Source: Christensenella sp. UBA3857 (GTDB taxonomy: Bacteria > Bacillota > Clostridia > Christensenellales > CAG-138). Taken from it: a stretch of DNA of 6,593 nt. The notes beneath the pieces are model-generated. The model was not told the origin of the DNA, did not search any database, and saw only the letters and a list, made by a program, of their open reading frames with translations. The DNA lies in assembly GCA_002392505.1 (NCBI GenBank), contig DGHD01000018.1:1-6593 (forward strand), given 5' to 3'. The stretch's first letter is position 1; each line of letters begins with the position of its first letter. Position numbers and translations under genes: made by a program. This document shows, piece by piece, positions 1-5,968 of the stretch.

Positions 1-56
1 GTCACACATCATTGTAACACCTACACGGCAGAGTATGCGAATGAAAAGGCGCTCCA
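1..56. other. Unassigned left edge upstream of the nfn promoter
   Basis: I see no supportable gene, terminator or RNA here. No reading frame with coding character enters from the left edge, so the upstream gene must end before the window. The stretch is probably the distal intergenic spacer of the nfnAB unit. Confidence 0.4.
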
Positions 57-85
57 TTGACACGGCAGGGTAAAAATGCTACAAT
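57..85 (+). promoter_or_regulatory. Sigma-A-type promoter of nfnAB
   Basis: The -35 box TTGACA (57-62) is a perfect match. A 17-bp spacer follows, then the -10 box TACAAT (80-85), a 5 of 6 match. Transcription should start near position 92, giving a leader of about 71 nt before nfnA. No other promoter of comparable quality lies upstream of the gene. The boxes are seen in the sequence; activity is inferred. Confidence 0.8.
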
Positions 86-108
86 AGATCGAGTCAATAA
101 ATGCTTGA

Positions 109-137
109 AAAGCGGCTCCGGCAACGGGGCCTTCTTT
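109..137 (+). other. GNRA-capped stem-loop in the nfnAB leader
   Basis: A 7-bp stem pairs GGCTCCG (114-120) with CGGGGCC (125-131), with one G-U pair, closed by a GCAA tetraloop (121-124). AAAG (109-112) can pair with CTTT (134-137) across a small internal loop and extend the stem. The 3' side is pyrimidine-rich (TTCTTT), so the element resembles a weak intrinsic terminator. It starts about 17 nt after the predicted transcription start and ends 25 nt before the nfnA start codon. It may attenuate transcription or stabilise the 5' end of the mRNA; the sequence cannot distinguish these. Confidence 0.5.
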
Positions 138-162
138 ATGAAAGCAGGGAAGGAACGGTCAA

Positions 163-1014
163 ATGTACAGGATCGAAACGAAGCGGGTCTTGAACCCTTC
201 CGTCGTTGAGATGGAGATAAACGCGCCCCTCGTGGCGAGGAAGGCGCGCCCCGGTCAGTTCATCATACTGCGCGTGGATGAGGAGGGGGAGCGCATCCCT
301 CTTACCGTCGCGGGGACGGATAAGGAAAAGGGCGCCGTCAAGATCATATTCCAGATCGTCGGCGCGACGACGGAAAAGCTCGGCCGCCTGAACGCGGGGG
401 ACAGCATAAGGGATTTCGTCGGTCCGCTCGGCGTTCCCACCCATACGGATGGCATAAAGAAGGTCTGCATAGTCGGCGGCGGCGTTGGCTGCGCCATTGC
501 GATGCCCGTCGCGCAGGAGTTCCATAGGCTCGGAGCTGAAGTCACCAGTGTAATCGGCTTCCGCAATAAGGAGCTTGTGATACTCGAGGATGAGTTCCGC
601 GCTTGCTCCGACAGGCTTATCGTCATGACCGACGACGGCTCGTACGCGCGACACGGCAACGTCACCGTCCCCTTAAAGGAAATGCTCGAGGCGGGCGAAC
701 GCTTCGATATGATAATCACCATCGGTCCGCTCATAATGATGAAATTCGTTACGCTTACGGCAAAGCCCTTCGGCGTACCCGTCACCGTTTCGATGAACCC
801 CATCATGATCGACGGCACCGGCATGTGCGGCGGCTGCAGGCTCTCGCTCGTCAGGGACGGCAAGCGCGTCACCAAATTCGCCTGCGTAGACGGTCCCGAT
901 TTCAACGGCTATGAGGTCGATTTCGACGAGGCGATCAGCCGCGGCAGGATGTATTTCGATTTCGAGCGCAGGGCTCATGAAGAGGTCTGCAATCTCTTTA
1001 AGGGGGTTAACTGA
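163..1014 (+). CDS. nfnA: NfnA-type FAD/NAD-binding subunit of NADH-dependent ferredoxin:NADP+ oxidoreductase
   Basis: This 283-residue cytosolic flavoprotein belongs to the sulfide/dihydroorotate dehydrogenase electron-transfer subunit family. In characterised Nfn complexes the small subunit binds FAD, NAD(H) and one [2Fe-2S] cluster, and electron bifurcation occurs on the FAD of the partner NfnB. Visible features, in order, are the flavin-domain segment RPGQFIILRV (29-38), the IPLTVAG segment (45-51), a nucleotide-binding glycine loop VGGGVGCAI (104-112), and the C-terminal iron-sulfur site with Asp217, Cys222, Cys225 and Cys241. One Asp plus three Cys is the ligand set described for this family. 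The start is supported by GGGAAGGA (147-154), 8 nt upstream. The gene is first in an operon with nfnB, separated by one base. It uses many ATA isoleucine codons (9 of 22 by hand count), unlike the mutase genes. SudB or a generic PyrK-like electron-transfer subunit are alternative names; the NfnB partner favours Nfn. Confidence 0.87.
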   Translation: MYRIETKRVLNPSVVEMEINAPLVARKARPGQFIILRVDEEGERIPLTVAGTDKEKGAVKIIFQIVGATTEKLGRLNAGDSIRDFVGPLGVPTHTDGIKKVCIVGGGVGCAIAMPVAQEFHRLGAEVTSVIGFRNKELVILEDEFRACSDRLIVMTDDGSYARHGNVTVPLKEMLEAGERFDMIITIGPLIMMKFVTLTAKPFGVPVTVSMNPIMIDGTGMCGGCRLSLVRDGKRVTKFACVDGPDFNGYEVDFDEAISRGRMYFDFERRAHEEVCNLFKGVN

Positions 1015-1015
1015 A

Positions 1016-2422
1016 ATGCCTATCGATCCCAAAAAGCATGAGATGCCTACACAAAGCCCCGAGGTGCGCGCGCATAATTTCAGCGAAGTCGCTCTTGGCT
1101 ATTCGGAGGAGACCGCTGTACTCGAGGCGAATCGGTGCTTAAACTGCCGCAATATGCCCTGCGTATGCGCATGCCCTGTCAATATAAGGATCCCCGAATT
1201 CATAAACAGGATAAAGGCGCGCGATTTTGATGGCGCTTATGACGTGATCAGCATGACGTCGTCCCTGCCCGCCGTCTGCGGCCGCGTATGCCCGCAGGAA
1301 ACTCAGTGCGAGTCGCGCTGTACTATGGGCATCAAGTTCGAGCCGGTCGCGATAGGCAGGCTGGAGCGCTTCGTCGCGGACAGGCATAATGCGTTCGGCA
1401 CCGGAGAAGTCTCCCGTCCCGAACCCAACGGTCACCGCGTCGCGATAGTCGGCTCCGGTCCTTCGGGCCTCACCTGCGCGGGCGACCTTGCCAAAAAGGG
1501 CTACGCCGTCACCGTTTATGAGGCGCTGCATACCGCCGGCGGCGTGCTCGTCTATGGTATTCCCGAGTTCAGGCTTCCCAAGAAGATAGTCGCACAGGAA
1601 GTCGAAACGCTCAAAAAACTCGGAGTGGATATAGAAACCAACGTGGTCATCGGCAAGACACTAACCGTGGACGAGCTCTTTGAGATGGGCTTTGAGGCGG
1701 TGTTCATCGGCTCGGGCGCGGGATTGCCCAATTTCATGAACATCCCCGGCGAATCCCTAAATGGCGTATATTCCGCCAATGAGTTTTTGACCCGCTCAAA
1801 TCTCATGAAGGCGTACCTCGACAACCCCGTGACGCCCATCATGAAGGGCGGCCGCGTCGCAGTCGTCGGAGGAGGCAATGTCGCGATGGACGCCGCAAGG
1901 ACGGCGCTGCGGTTAGGCGCGGAGCACGTTTATATCGTCTACCGCCGCTCCATGGAGGAGCTCCCCGCGCGGCGCGAGGAGGTCGAACACGCCATGGAGG
2001 AGGGCATCGATTTCAGACTCCTCAACAACCCCGTCGAGATACTCGGCTATAATAACCCCGATGATCCGCGCGATCCGAAGAACGGCTTCGTCACCGGCAT
2101 GCGCTGTGTAAGGATGGAGCTTGGAGAACCGGACGCCAGGGGAAGAAGGCGCCCCGTGCCCATAGACGGCTCGGAATTCACGCTTCCGGTCGATACGGTC
2201 ATAATGGCTATCGGAACGAGCCCTAACCCGCTGATTAAGGATACGACAAAAGGACTCGAGGTCAATTCGCATGGCGGACTGATAGTGAATGAGGACGGTC
2301 TTACCTCGCGTGAGAACGTCTGGGCAGGCGGTGACGCGGTTACCGGCGCGGCTACTGTTATCAGCGCCATGGGAGCAGGCAAGACGGCTGCCCAGGCGAT
2401 CGACAATGCGCTTCGCGGCTGA
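1016..2422 (+). CDS. nfnB: NfnB-type NADPH-binding flavoprotein subunit (GltD-like)
   Basis: The product has 468 residues and belongs to the GltD/NfnB family of FAD-dependent oxidoreductases with an N-terminal iron-sulfur domain. In Nfn this subunit holds the bifurcating FAD, two [4Fe-4S] clusters and the NADP(H) site. The N-terminal ligand motifs are Cys41, Cys44, Cys49, Cys53, then Cys88, Cys92, Cys98 and Cys102, with Glu95 in the PQE segment. An extra Cys51 sits inside the first motif. The FAD loop is GSGPSGLT (146-153), the second dinucleotide loop is GGGNVAMD (285-292), and the C-terminal flavin motif GGDAVTGAATVI is at 438-449. The ATG at 1016 follows AAGGGGG (1000-1006) at 9 nt spacing. 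Longer in-frame starts such as 911 would overlap nfnA deeply and are rejected. Homology pipelines often call such proteins glutamate synthase small chain; the nfnA neighbour and the absence of gltB argue against that. SudA is the main alternative. Confidence 0.87.
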   Translation: MPIDPKKHEMPTQSPEVRAHNFSEVALGYSEETAVLEANRCLNCRNMPCVCACPVNIRIPEFINRIKARDFDGAYDVISMTSSLPAVCGRVCPQETQCESRCTMGIKFEPVAIGRLERFVADRHNAFGTGEVSRPEPNGHRVAIVGSGPSGLTCAGDLAKKGYAVTVYEALHTAGGVLVYGIPEFRLPKKIVAQEVETLKKLGVDIETNVVIGKTLTVDELFEMGFEAVFIGSGAGLPNFMNIPGESLNGVYSANEFLTRSNLMKAYLDNPVTPIMKGGRVAVVGGGNVAMDAARTALRLGAEHVYIVYRRSMEELPARREEVEHAMEEGIDFRLLNNPVEILGYNNPDDPRDPKNGFVTGMRCVRMELGEPDARGRRRPVPIDGSEFTLPVDTVIMAIGTSPNPLIKDTTKGLEVNSHGGLIVNEDGLTSRENVWAGGDAVTGAATVISAMGAGKTAAQAIDNALRG

Positions 2423-2435
2423 CATAAACAATTAC

Positions 2436-2474
2436 AGCTAACCATTGGCGATTGGGCTCAATGGTCAGCTTTTT
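2436..2474 (+). terminator. Intrinsic terminator of nfnAB
   Basis: AGCTAACCATTG (2436-2447) pairs with CAATGGTCAGCT (2459-2470) in a 12-bp stem with a single A-C mismatch and an 11-nt loop. The stem runs into a run of five T (2470-2474). It lies 13 nt after the nfnB stop, so it separates the nfn unit from the downstream mutase operon. Confidence 0.8.
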
Positions 2475-2496
2475 GCACGGAGTGACTTTTCCTCCC

Positions 2497-2524
2497 AAAA
2501 ACCCAATAAAAATATACGAAAAAA
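2497..2524. promoter_or_regulatory. Phased A-tracts upstream of the mutase promoter
   Basis: Three A-runs occur at 2497-2501, 2508-2512 and 2519-2524, with centres about 11 bp apart, close to one helical turn. They end 15 bp before the -35 box. In-phase A-tracts are known to curve DNA and can raise promoter activity in an UP-element-like way. The spacing is seen directly; the effect on transcription is inferred. Confidence 0.5.
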
Positions 2525-2527
2525 TAT

Positions 2528-2596
2528 CGTGCGGCGTACTTGACATTATTTGACGATTGGCGTATCATGTGCCATAGTGGAAAGTGTGGCCGCACG
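2528..2596. repeat. 8-bp inverted repeat flanking the mutase promoter
   Basis: CGTGCGGC (2528-2535) and GCCGCACG (2589-2596) are exact inverted copies, one just upstream of the -35 box and one just past the predicted transcription start. The right arm overlaps a perfect palindrome GCACGTGC (2592-2599). GCCGC (2589-2593) can also pair with GCGGC (2615-2619) to form a leader hairpin in RNA. An operator role is possible but unproven. An 8-bp inverted pair in a gap of this size is not statistically rare. Confidence 0.35.
2540..2568 (+). promoter_or_regulatory. Sigma-A-type promoter of the glmS-glmL-glmE-mal operon
   Basis: The -35 box TTGACA (2540-2545) is perfect, the spacer is 17 bp, and the -10 box is TATCAT (2563-2568, 5 of 6). 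The predicted start near 2575 gives a leader of about 74 nt. This placement also rules out the upstream in-frame ATG at 2550 as the glmS start, because it lies inside the promoter. Confidence 0.8.
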
Positions 2597-2637
2597 TGCT
2601 TTTTATGGCATTTCGCGGCAAAACAATTATCTTAAAA

Positions 2638-2643
2638 TGAGGT
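2638..2643 (+). promoter_or_regulatory. Ribosome binding site that decides the glmS start
   Basis: TGAGGT, with GAGG at 2639-2642, sits 6 nt before the ATG at 2649. The in-frame ATG at 2637 overlaps this site and has only AT-rich sequence (CAATTATCTTAAA) upstream, so 2649 is preferred. Confidence 0.7.
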
Positions 2644-2648
2644 TTGAA

Positions 2649-3065
2649 ATGGAAAAGAAGACTTTGGTCATCGGCGTTATCGGGGCGGACGTCCACGCCG
2701 TTGGCAATCAGATCCTTTATCACGCCTTTACGGACGCCGGGTTCAACGTGATCAACCTCGGCGTAATGGTCTCGCAGGAGGAGTTTATCAACGCCGCTAT
2801 CGAGACCAACGCGGACGCTATCCTCGTTTCCTCCCTCTACGGGCAGGGCGAGCTTGACTGCCGCGGTCTTCGCGAGAAGTGCGACGAAGCCGGTCTTGAG
2901 GGGATCCTTCTTTACGTCGGCGGCAATATCGTCATCGGCAAGCAGGACTTTAACGAGGTCGAAAAGCGCTTCAAGGCCATGGGCTTTGACCGCTCCTTCC
3001 CCCCGGGAACACCGCCCGAGGTGGATATTGACTGTCTCAGGAAGGATCTTCATATCGAGGACTGA
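2649..3065 (+). CDS. glmS: Glutamate mutase sigma subunit, B12-binding (GlmS/MutS)
   Basis: This 138-residue protein is the small cobalamin-binding component of methylaspartate mutase (EC 5.4.99.1). It joins GlmE to form the coenzyme-B12-dependent enzyme that interconverts L-glutamate and (2S,3S)-3-methylaspartate. The base-off/His-on cobalamin signature DxHxxG is present as Asp14, His16 and Gly19, with His16 the expected lower axial cobalt ligand. The SxL motif (Ser61, Leu63, in VSSLYGQG) and the glycine pair Gly91-Gly92 (VGGNIVIG) follow at the positions expected for this Rossmann-like fold. Length matches the family, about 137 residues. The start [12 protein letters not shown] at 2649 is chosen over 2550 and 2637 because of the promoter and the ribosome binding site. 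It is the first gene of the operon. No ATA isoleucine codon occurs (0 of 12), suggesting high expression. The symbol is shared with the unrelated glucosamine-6-phosphate synthase; mutS and mamA are synonyms. Confidence 0.96.
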   Translation: MEKKTLVIGVIGADVHAVGNQILYHAFTDAGFNVINLGVMVSQEEFINAAIETNADAILVSSLYGQGELDCRGLREKCDEAGLEGILLYVGGNIVIGKQDFNEVEKRFKAMGFDRSFPPGTPPEVDIDCLRKDLHIED

Positions 3066-3083
3066 GCCGTTTTTGCGCTCGGT
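3061..3083 (+). other. Stem-loop between glmS stop and glmL start
   Basis: ACTGAGC (3061-3067) pairs with GCTCGGT (3077-3083) in a 7-bp stem with one G-U pair and a 9-nt loop (3068-3076). It covers the glmS stop codon and ends 2 nt before the ATG at 3086. There is no good ribosome binding site next to either glmL start. The only nearby purine-rich site, GAGGA (3057-3061), lies just upstream of the stem, so folding would bring it close to the start codon. Confidence 0.4.
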
Positions 3084-3085
3084 AA

Positions 3086-4486
3086 ATGGCAGAGAGTATG
3101 AAACCTGTTCTTCTCATCGATTTCGGAAGCACATACACGAAGGTCACTGCGGTGGACGTTGACGCCCCGCAGCTTTTGGGGACAGCAAATTCATATACCA
3201 CCGTACAGACGGATATCAACAACGGGCTTGCCGACGCTCTTTTTCAGCTTGAAAAAAAGACCGGCAAGCTTGATTTTTGCGAGCGTTACGCCTGCTCCTC
3301 CGCGGCGGGCGGGTTAAGGATGCTCGCAAGCGGTCTCGTGCCCGAGCTTACCGCAGAGGCGGCGAAGACCGCTTCCCTCGGCGCGGGCGCAAAGGTTTTG
3401 AAGACCTACGCCTTCAAGCTTACGGAAGACGACGCGGAGGAGATAAAAAGGCTCGATCCCGATATCTTCCTGCTCGTCGGCGGGACGGACGGCGGCAATA
3501 CCGAGTGCATCACCTATAACGCGCGCGTGCTCGCCGGGATCGGCGGCAGCTACCCGGTGATAATCGCCGGCAACAGGAACGCCGCGCGCGAGTGCGAGCG
3601 GATCCTGGCAGGGCGCGAGGTGCATATCACCGAGAACGTCATGCCCAAGTTCGGCACCCTCAATATAGAGCCCACTCAGCGCGAGATCCGCGAGGTCTTC
3701 CTTAACCGCATCGTTCAGGCGAAGGGGCTCTCGAAGGCTTCCGAGCTCATACAGGGCATCATGATGCCCACGCCCAGCGCGGTCATGGCGGCTATGAAGC
3801 TCCTTGCCGAGGGTACGAAAACACAGCCCGGCATCGGCGATCTCGTCGCAGTGGACGTCGGCGGCGCAACGACGGATATCTATTCCGTCGCGGAGGGTCT
3901 GCCTGACGACCCGAGGACCTCGCTCAAGGGCCTGCCTGAGCCGTACATCAAGCGCACGGTGGAGGGCGATATCGGCATGCGTTACAGCATCCGCGGCATA
4001 GTGGACGCGGCGGGGCTCGACCGCATAGCGGAAACCGCCGGTCTGAGCGAGGAGCGTATGGGCCAGATCGTCGATATGTTCGCCGCGAACACCGATATGC
4101 TCCCCTATGACGAAGAAACGAAGGCGGCGGACGAGGCGCTTGCCTCCTGGGCGGTCAGGACGGCGGTCACAAGGCACGCCGGCCGCCTGGAAGAGGTTTT
4201 CGGCATAGGCGGATTAAAGCTCGTGCAGACGGGCAAAAACCTTGTAAACGTGGATAAATTCATCGTCACGGGCGGTTCGCTTATCCACACGGAGCACACG
4301 GGGCGCATCGCCTCTTACGGCTTCTATGACGAGGAGGATCCCGAGTCTTTGAAGCCGAGGGCATGCACAGTGCTCGTTGACCGGAATTACATTATTGCCG
4401 CAATGGGTCTCCTTTCGGAGCATTACCCCGACGCGGCGCTGACTATACTTAAAGAGGAGTTAACCAATGAACAATATTCAGAATAA
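3086..4486 (+). CDS. glmL: Methylaspartate mutase accessory ATPase-fold protein GlmL/MutL
   Basis: The 466-residue product belongs to the MutL family encoded between the two glutamate mutase subunits in clostridial operons. The family has the ASKHA (actin/Hsp70-like) nucleotide-binding fold and is generally proposed to protect or reactivate the B12 enzyme; that role is less firmly proven than the mutase itself. Visible motifs are the phosphate-1 loop DFGSTYTK (12-19), GGTDGGNTE (132-140), the phosphate-2 loop [12 protein letters not shown] (256-267) and the adenosine-type motif VTGGSLIHT (394-402). Length is normal for the family. An alternative start at 3098 (Met5, [12 protein letters not shown]) leaves all motifs intact; neither start has a clear Shine-Dalgarno site, so 3086 is a choice of convenience. 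The last 20 nt overlap glmE in another frame. ATA isoleucine codons are frequent (8 of 30), in contrast to glmS and glmE, consistent with a lower expression level. It is unrelated to the mismatch-repair protein MutL. Confidence 0.93.
   Translation: MAESMKPVLLIDFGSTYTKVTAVDVDAPQLLGTANSYTTVQTDINNGLADALFQLEKKTGKLDFCERYACSSAAGGLRMLASGLVPELTAEAAKTASLGAGAKVLKTYAFKLTEDDAEEIKRLDPDIFLLVGGTDGGNTECITYNARVLAGIGGSYPVIIAGNRNAARECERILAGREVHITENVMPKFGTLNIEPTQREIREVFLNRIVQAKGLSKASELIQGIMMPTPSAVMAAMKLLAEGTKTQPGIGDLVAVDVGGATTDIYSVAEGLPDDPRTSLKGLPEPYIKRTVEGDIGMRYSIRGIVDAAGLDRIAETAGLSEERMGQIVDMFAANTDMLPYDEETKAADEALASWAVRTAVTRHAGRLEEVFGIGGLKLVQTGKNLVNVDKFIVTGGSLIHTEHTGRIASYGFYDEEDPESLKPRACTVLVDRNYIIAAMGLLSEHYPDAALTILKEELTNEQYSE
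4454..4459 (+). promoter_or_regulatory. Strong glmE ribosome binding site inside the glmL coding end
   Basis: GAGGAG lies 7 nt before the glmE ATG at 4467 and is within the last codons of glmL. This is the strongest Shine-Dalgarno match in the operon. It allows independent initiation on glmE, with ribosomes finishing glmL passing over the site. Confidence 0.75.
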
Positions 4487-5921
4487 GCGCATCCCCGATG
4501 ACGAGTTCAACGCCATCCGCGAGGAAGTCCTTAAGCAGTGGCCCACCGGCGCGGACGTCGACCTTAACGAGGCGATCGAGTTCCACAAGGCGCTGCCGGA
4601 GCATAAGGTCTTCTCCAAAAAGCTCGTCGACGCGAAGAACAAGGGTATCACCCTCATCCAGCCGCGCGCGGGCGTCGCGCTGATCAACGCGCATATCGAG
4701 CTTTTGACCTATCTCCAGGATAAGGGCGAGGCGGATCTTCTTCCCACCACCATCGACAGCTATACCAGGCAGAACCGCTATCAGGAGGCGGAGAACGGCA
4801 TCCGCGAGTCCATGAAGGAAGGCCGTTCGATGCTCAACGGCTTCCCGGCGGTCAACCACGGCGTTTCCGGCTGCCGCAGGCTTATCGAGGCGCTGAACAC
4901 TCCTCTTCAGGTGCGTCACGGCACCCCCGACGCAAGGCTCCTTACCGAGATCACCTATGCAGGCGGCTTTACAAGCTATGAGGGCGGCGGTATCTCCTAC
5001 AACCTTCCCTACGCCAAGAACGTCCCGATGGAGAAGACCATCCGCGACTGGCAGTATGTCGACCGTCTCACCGGCATTTATGAGGAGCACGGCGTTTCCA
5101 TCAACCGCGAGCCTTACGGTCCCCTGACCGGCACGCTCGTTCCCGCCTGCATCTCCCACGCCGTCGCCATCATCGAGGCGCTCCTTGCCGCAGAGCAGGG
5201 CGTCAAGAACATCACCGTCGGCTACGGCCAGTGCGGCAACCTCGTGCAGGACGTCGCGGCTATCCGCGTGCTCGAGGAGCTCACTAACGAGTATCTTGAA
5301 AAGAACGGCTATAATGACGTCTGCGTGACCACCGTTTTCCATCAGTGGATGGGCGGCTTCCCTGCGGACGAGGCAAAGGCTTTCGGCGTTATCAGCTGGG
5401 GCTCTGCCACCGCCGCGCTCTCCAAGGCGACAAAGGTCATCGTCAAGACCCCGCATGAGGCGGCAGGCGTTCCCACCATGGAAGCCAATGCAGAGGGCTT
5501 AAGGTGCACCAAGCAGGTCATCTCGATGCTTGCGGATCAGGTCTGCACCGCCTCCAACCTCGAGGAGGAGAAGGAGATGATAAGGAAGGAGACCCGCTGC
5601 ATCGTCGATAAGTGCTTCGAGCTCGGCGAGGGCGACATTGCCGACGGTACCGTCAAGGCGGTAATGAGCGGCGTGCTCGATATCCCCTTCGCACCCAGCC
5701 GCTTCAACGCAGGCAAGATGCTCCCCGCGCGCGATAACGACGGCGCCATCCGCATCCTTGAAATGGGTCACCTCCCCTTCACGGAGGAGATCAAGCAGTT
5801 CCACCGCGCCAAGATCGCCGAGCGCGCCAAGGCGGAGAAGCGCAGCGCTTCCTTCCAGATGGTCATCGACGACGTTTACGCCATTTCAAAGGGCAGGCTC
5901 GTTGGCAGGCCCAGGACATAA
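4467..5921 (+). CDS. glmE: Glutamate mutase epsilon subunit (GlmE/MutE)
   Basis: This 484-residue protein is the catalytic TIM-barrel component of methylaspartate mutase. It binds glutamate and the adenosyl part of coenzyme B12 and works with GlmS. The residues described around substrate in the Clostridium cochlearium structure are all found with a uniform +1 offset: Arg67 (QPRAG), Arg101 (SYTRQNR), Arg150 (QVRHGT), Glu172 (SYEGGG), Tyr178 and Tyr182 (ISYNLPY), Lys327 and Glu331 (VKTPHE). The three arginines are the expected carboxylate-binding claw. Length matches the family (about 483). The start at 4467 overlaps the glmL end by 20 nt and is set by GAGGAG (4454-4459) and by alignment to the family N-terminus. 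Codon choice is highly biased, with one ATA among 34 isoleucines, pointing to strong expression. Next comes mal, 47 nt downstream. I see no truncation or frameshift. Confidence 0.97.
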   Translation: MNNIQNKRIPDDEFNAIREEVLKQWPTGADVDLNEAIEFHKALPEHKVFSKKLVDAKNKGITLIQPRAGVALINAHIELLTYLQDKGEADLLPTTIDSYTRQNRYQEAENGIRESMKEGRSMLNGFPAVNHGVSGCRRLIEALNTPLQVRHGTPDARLLTEITYAGGFTSYEGGGISYNLPYAKNVPMEKTIRDWQYVDRLTGIYEEHGVSINREPYGPLTGTLVPACISHAVAIIEALLAAEQGVKNITVGYGQCGNLVQDVAAIRVLEELTNEYLEKNGYNDVCVTTVFHQWMGGFPADEAKAFGVISWGSATAALSKATKVIVKTPHEAAGVPTMEANAEGLRCTKQVISMLADQVCTASNLEEEKEMIRKETRCIVDKCFELGEGDIADGTVKAVMSGVLDIPFAPSRFNAGKMLPARDNDGAIRILEMGHLPFTEEIKQFHRAKIAERAKAEKRSASFQMVIDDVYAISKGRLVGRPRT

Positions 5922-5968
5922 ACCGACCACTGACAGTTGACATTATTATTATCGAGAGGTATTCAAAT
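5922..5968 (+). other. glmE-mal spacer with repeated TTGACATTATT
   Basis: The 47-nt spacer contains TTGACATTATT (5937-5947), an exact 11-base copy of the -35 region of the operon promoter (2540-2550). It also holds the mal ribosome binding site GAGAGGT (5954-5960), 8 nt before the start codon. No terminator hairpin is evident, so mal is probably cotranscribed with glmE. A promoter here is unlikely because a -10 box at the right spacing would place the start site inside the mal start codon region. Confidence 0.5.

Noticed and set aside
12..39. Possible additional promoter, TTGTAA with TATGCG
   Set aside because: The -35 and -10 matches are poor, and a near-consensus promoter lies just downstream at 57-85.
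138..209. Upstream small reading frame beginning ATGAAAGCAGGG in the nfnA leader
   Set aside because: It overlaps the nfnA ribosome binding site and start in another frame, has no ribosome binding site of its own, and ends after about 23 codons without recognisable content.
911..1015. N-terminal extension of nfnB from an ATG at 911
   Set aside because: It would overlap nfnA by about 100 nt, and the extension has no family similarity. The ATG at 1016 has a good ribosome binding site and the expected family N-terminus.
2550..2578. Second overlapping promoter, TTGACG (2550-2555) with CATAGT (2573-2578)
   Set aside because: The spacing is 17 bp, but the -10 match is only 4 of 6 and the better pair TTGACA/TATCAT lies on top of it. 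It may be a weak alternative start at most.
2550..2648. Longer glmS start at 2550 or 2637
   Set aside because: 2550 lies within the promoter, upstream of the predicted transcription start. 2637 lacks a ribosome binding site and overlaps the one serving 2649.
2569..2648. Cobalamin riboswitch in front of the B12-dependent mutase
   Set aside because: The leader is only about 74 nt, far shorter than a cobalamin riboswitch, and I see no B12-box-like sequence. The mutase uses B12 but is not a B12 synthesis or uptake gene.
2423..2648. Insertion sequence or attachment site between the two operons
   Set aside because: No terminal inverted repeats with target duplication, transposase remnant or tRNA end is present. 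The gap is accounted for by a terminator, A-tracts, promoter and leader.
3314..4177. 287-codon open frame on the minus strand across glmL
   Set aside because: It is antisense to the conserved ASKHA motifs of glmL. It is Arg/His/Asp-rich as expected for an antisense shadow, with no recognisable family.
4449..5456. 335-codon open frame on the minus strand across glmE
   Set aside because: It lies opposite a gene with a complete active site and arises from the strong GC bias at third codon positions. Its translation is low-complexity Val/Leu/Asp/Gly-rich with no recognisable domain.
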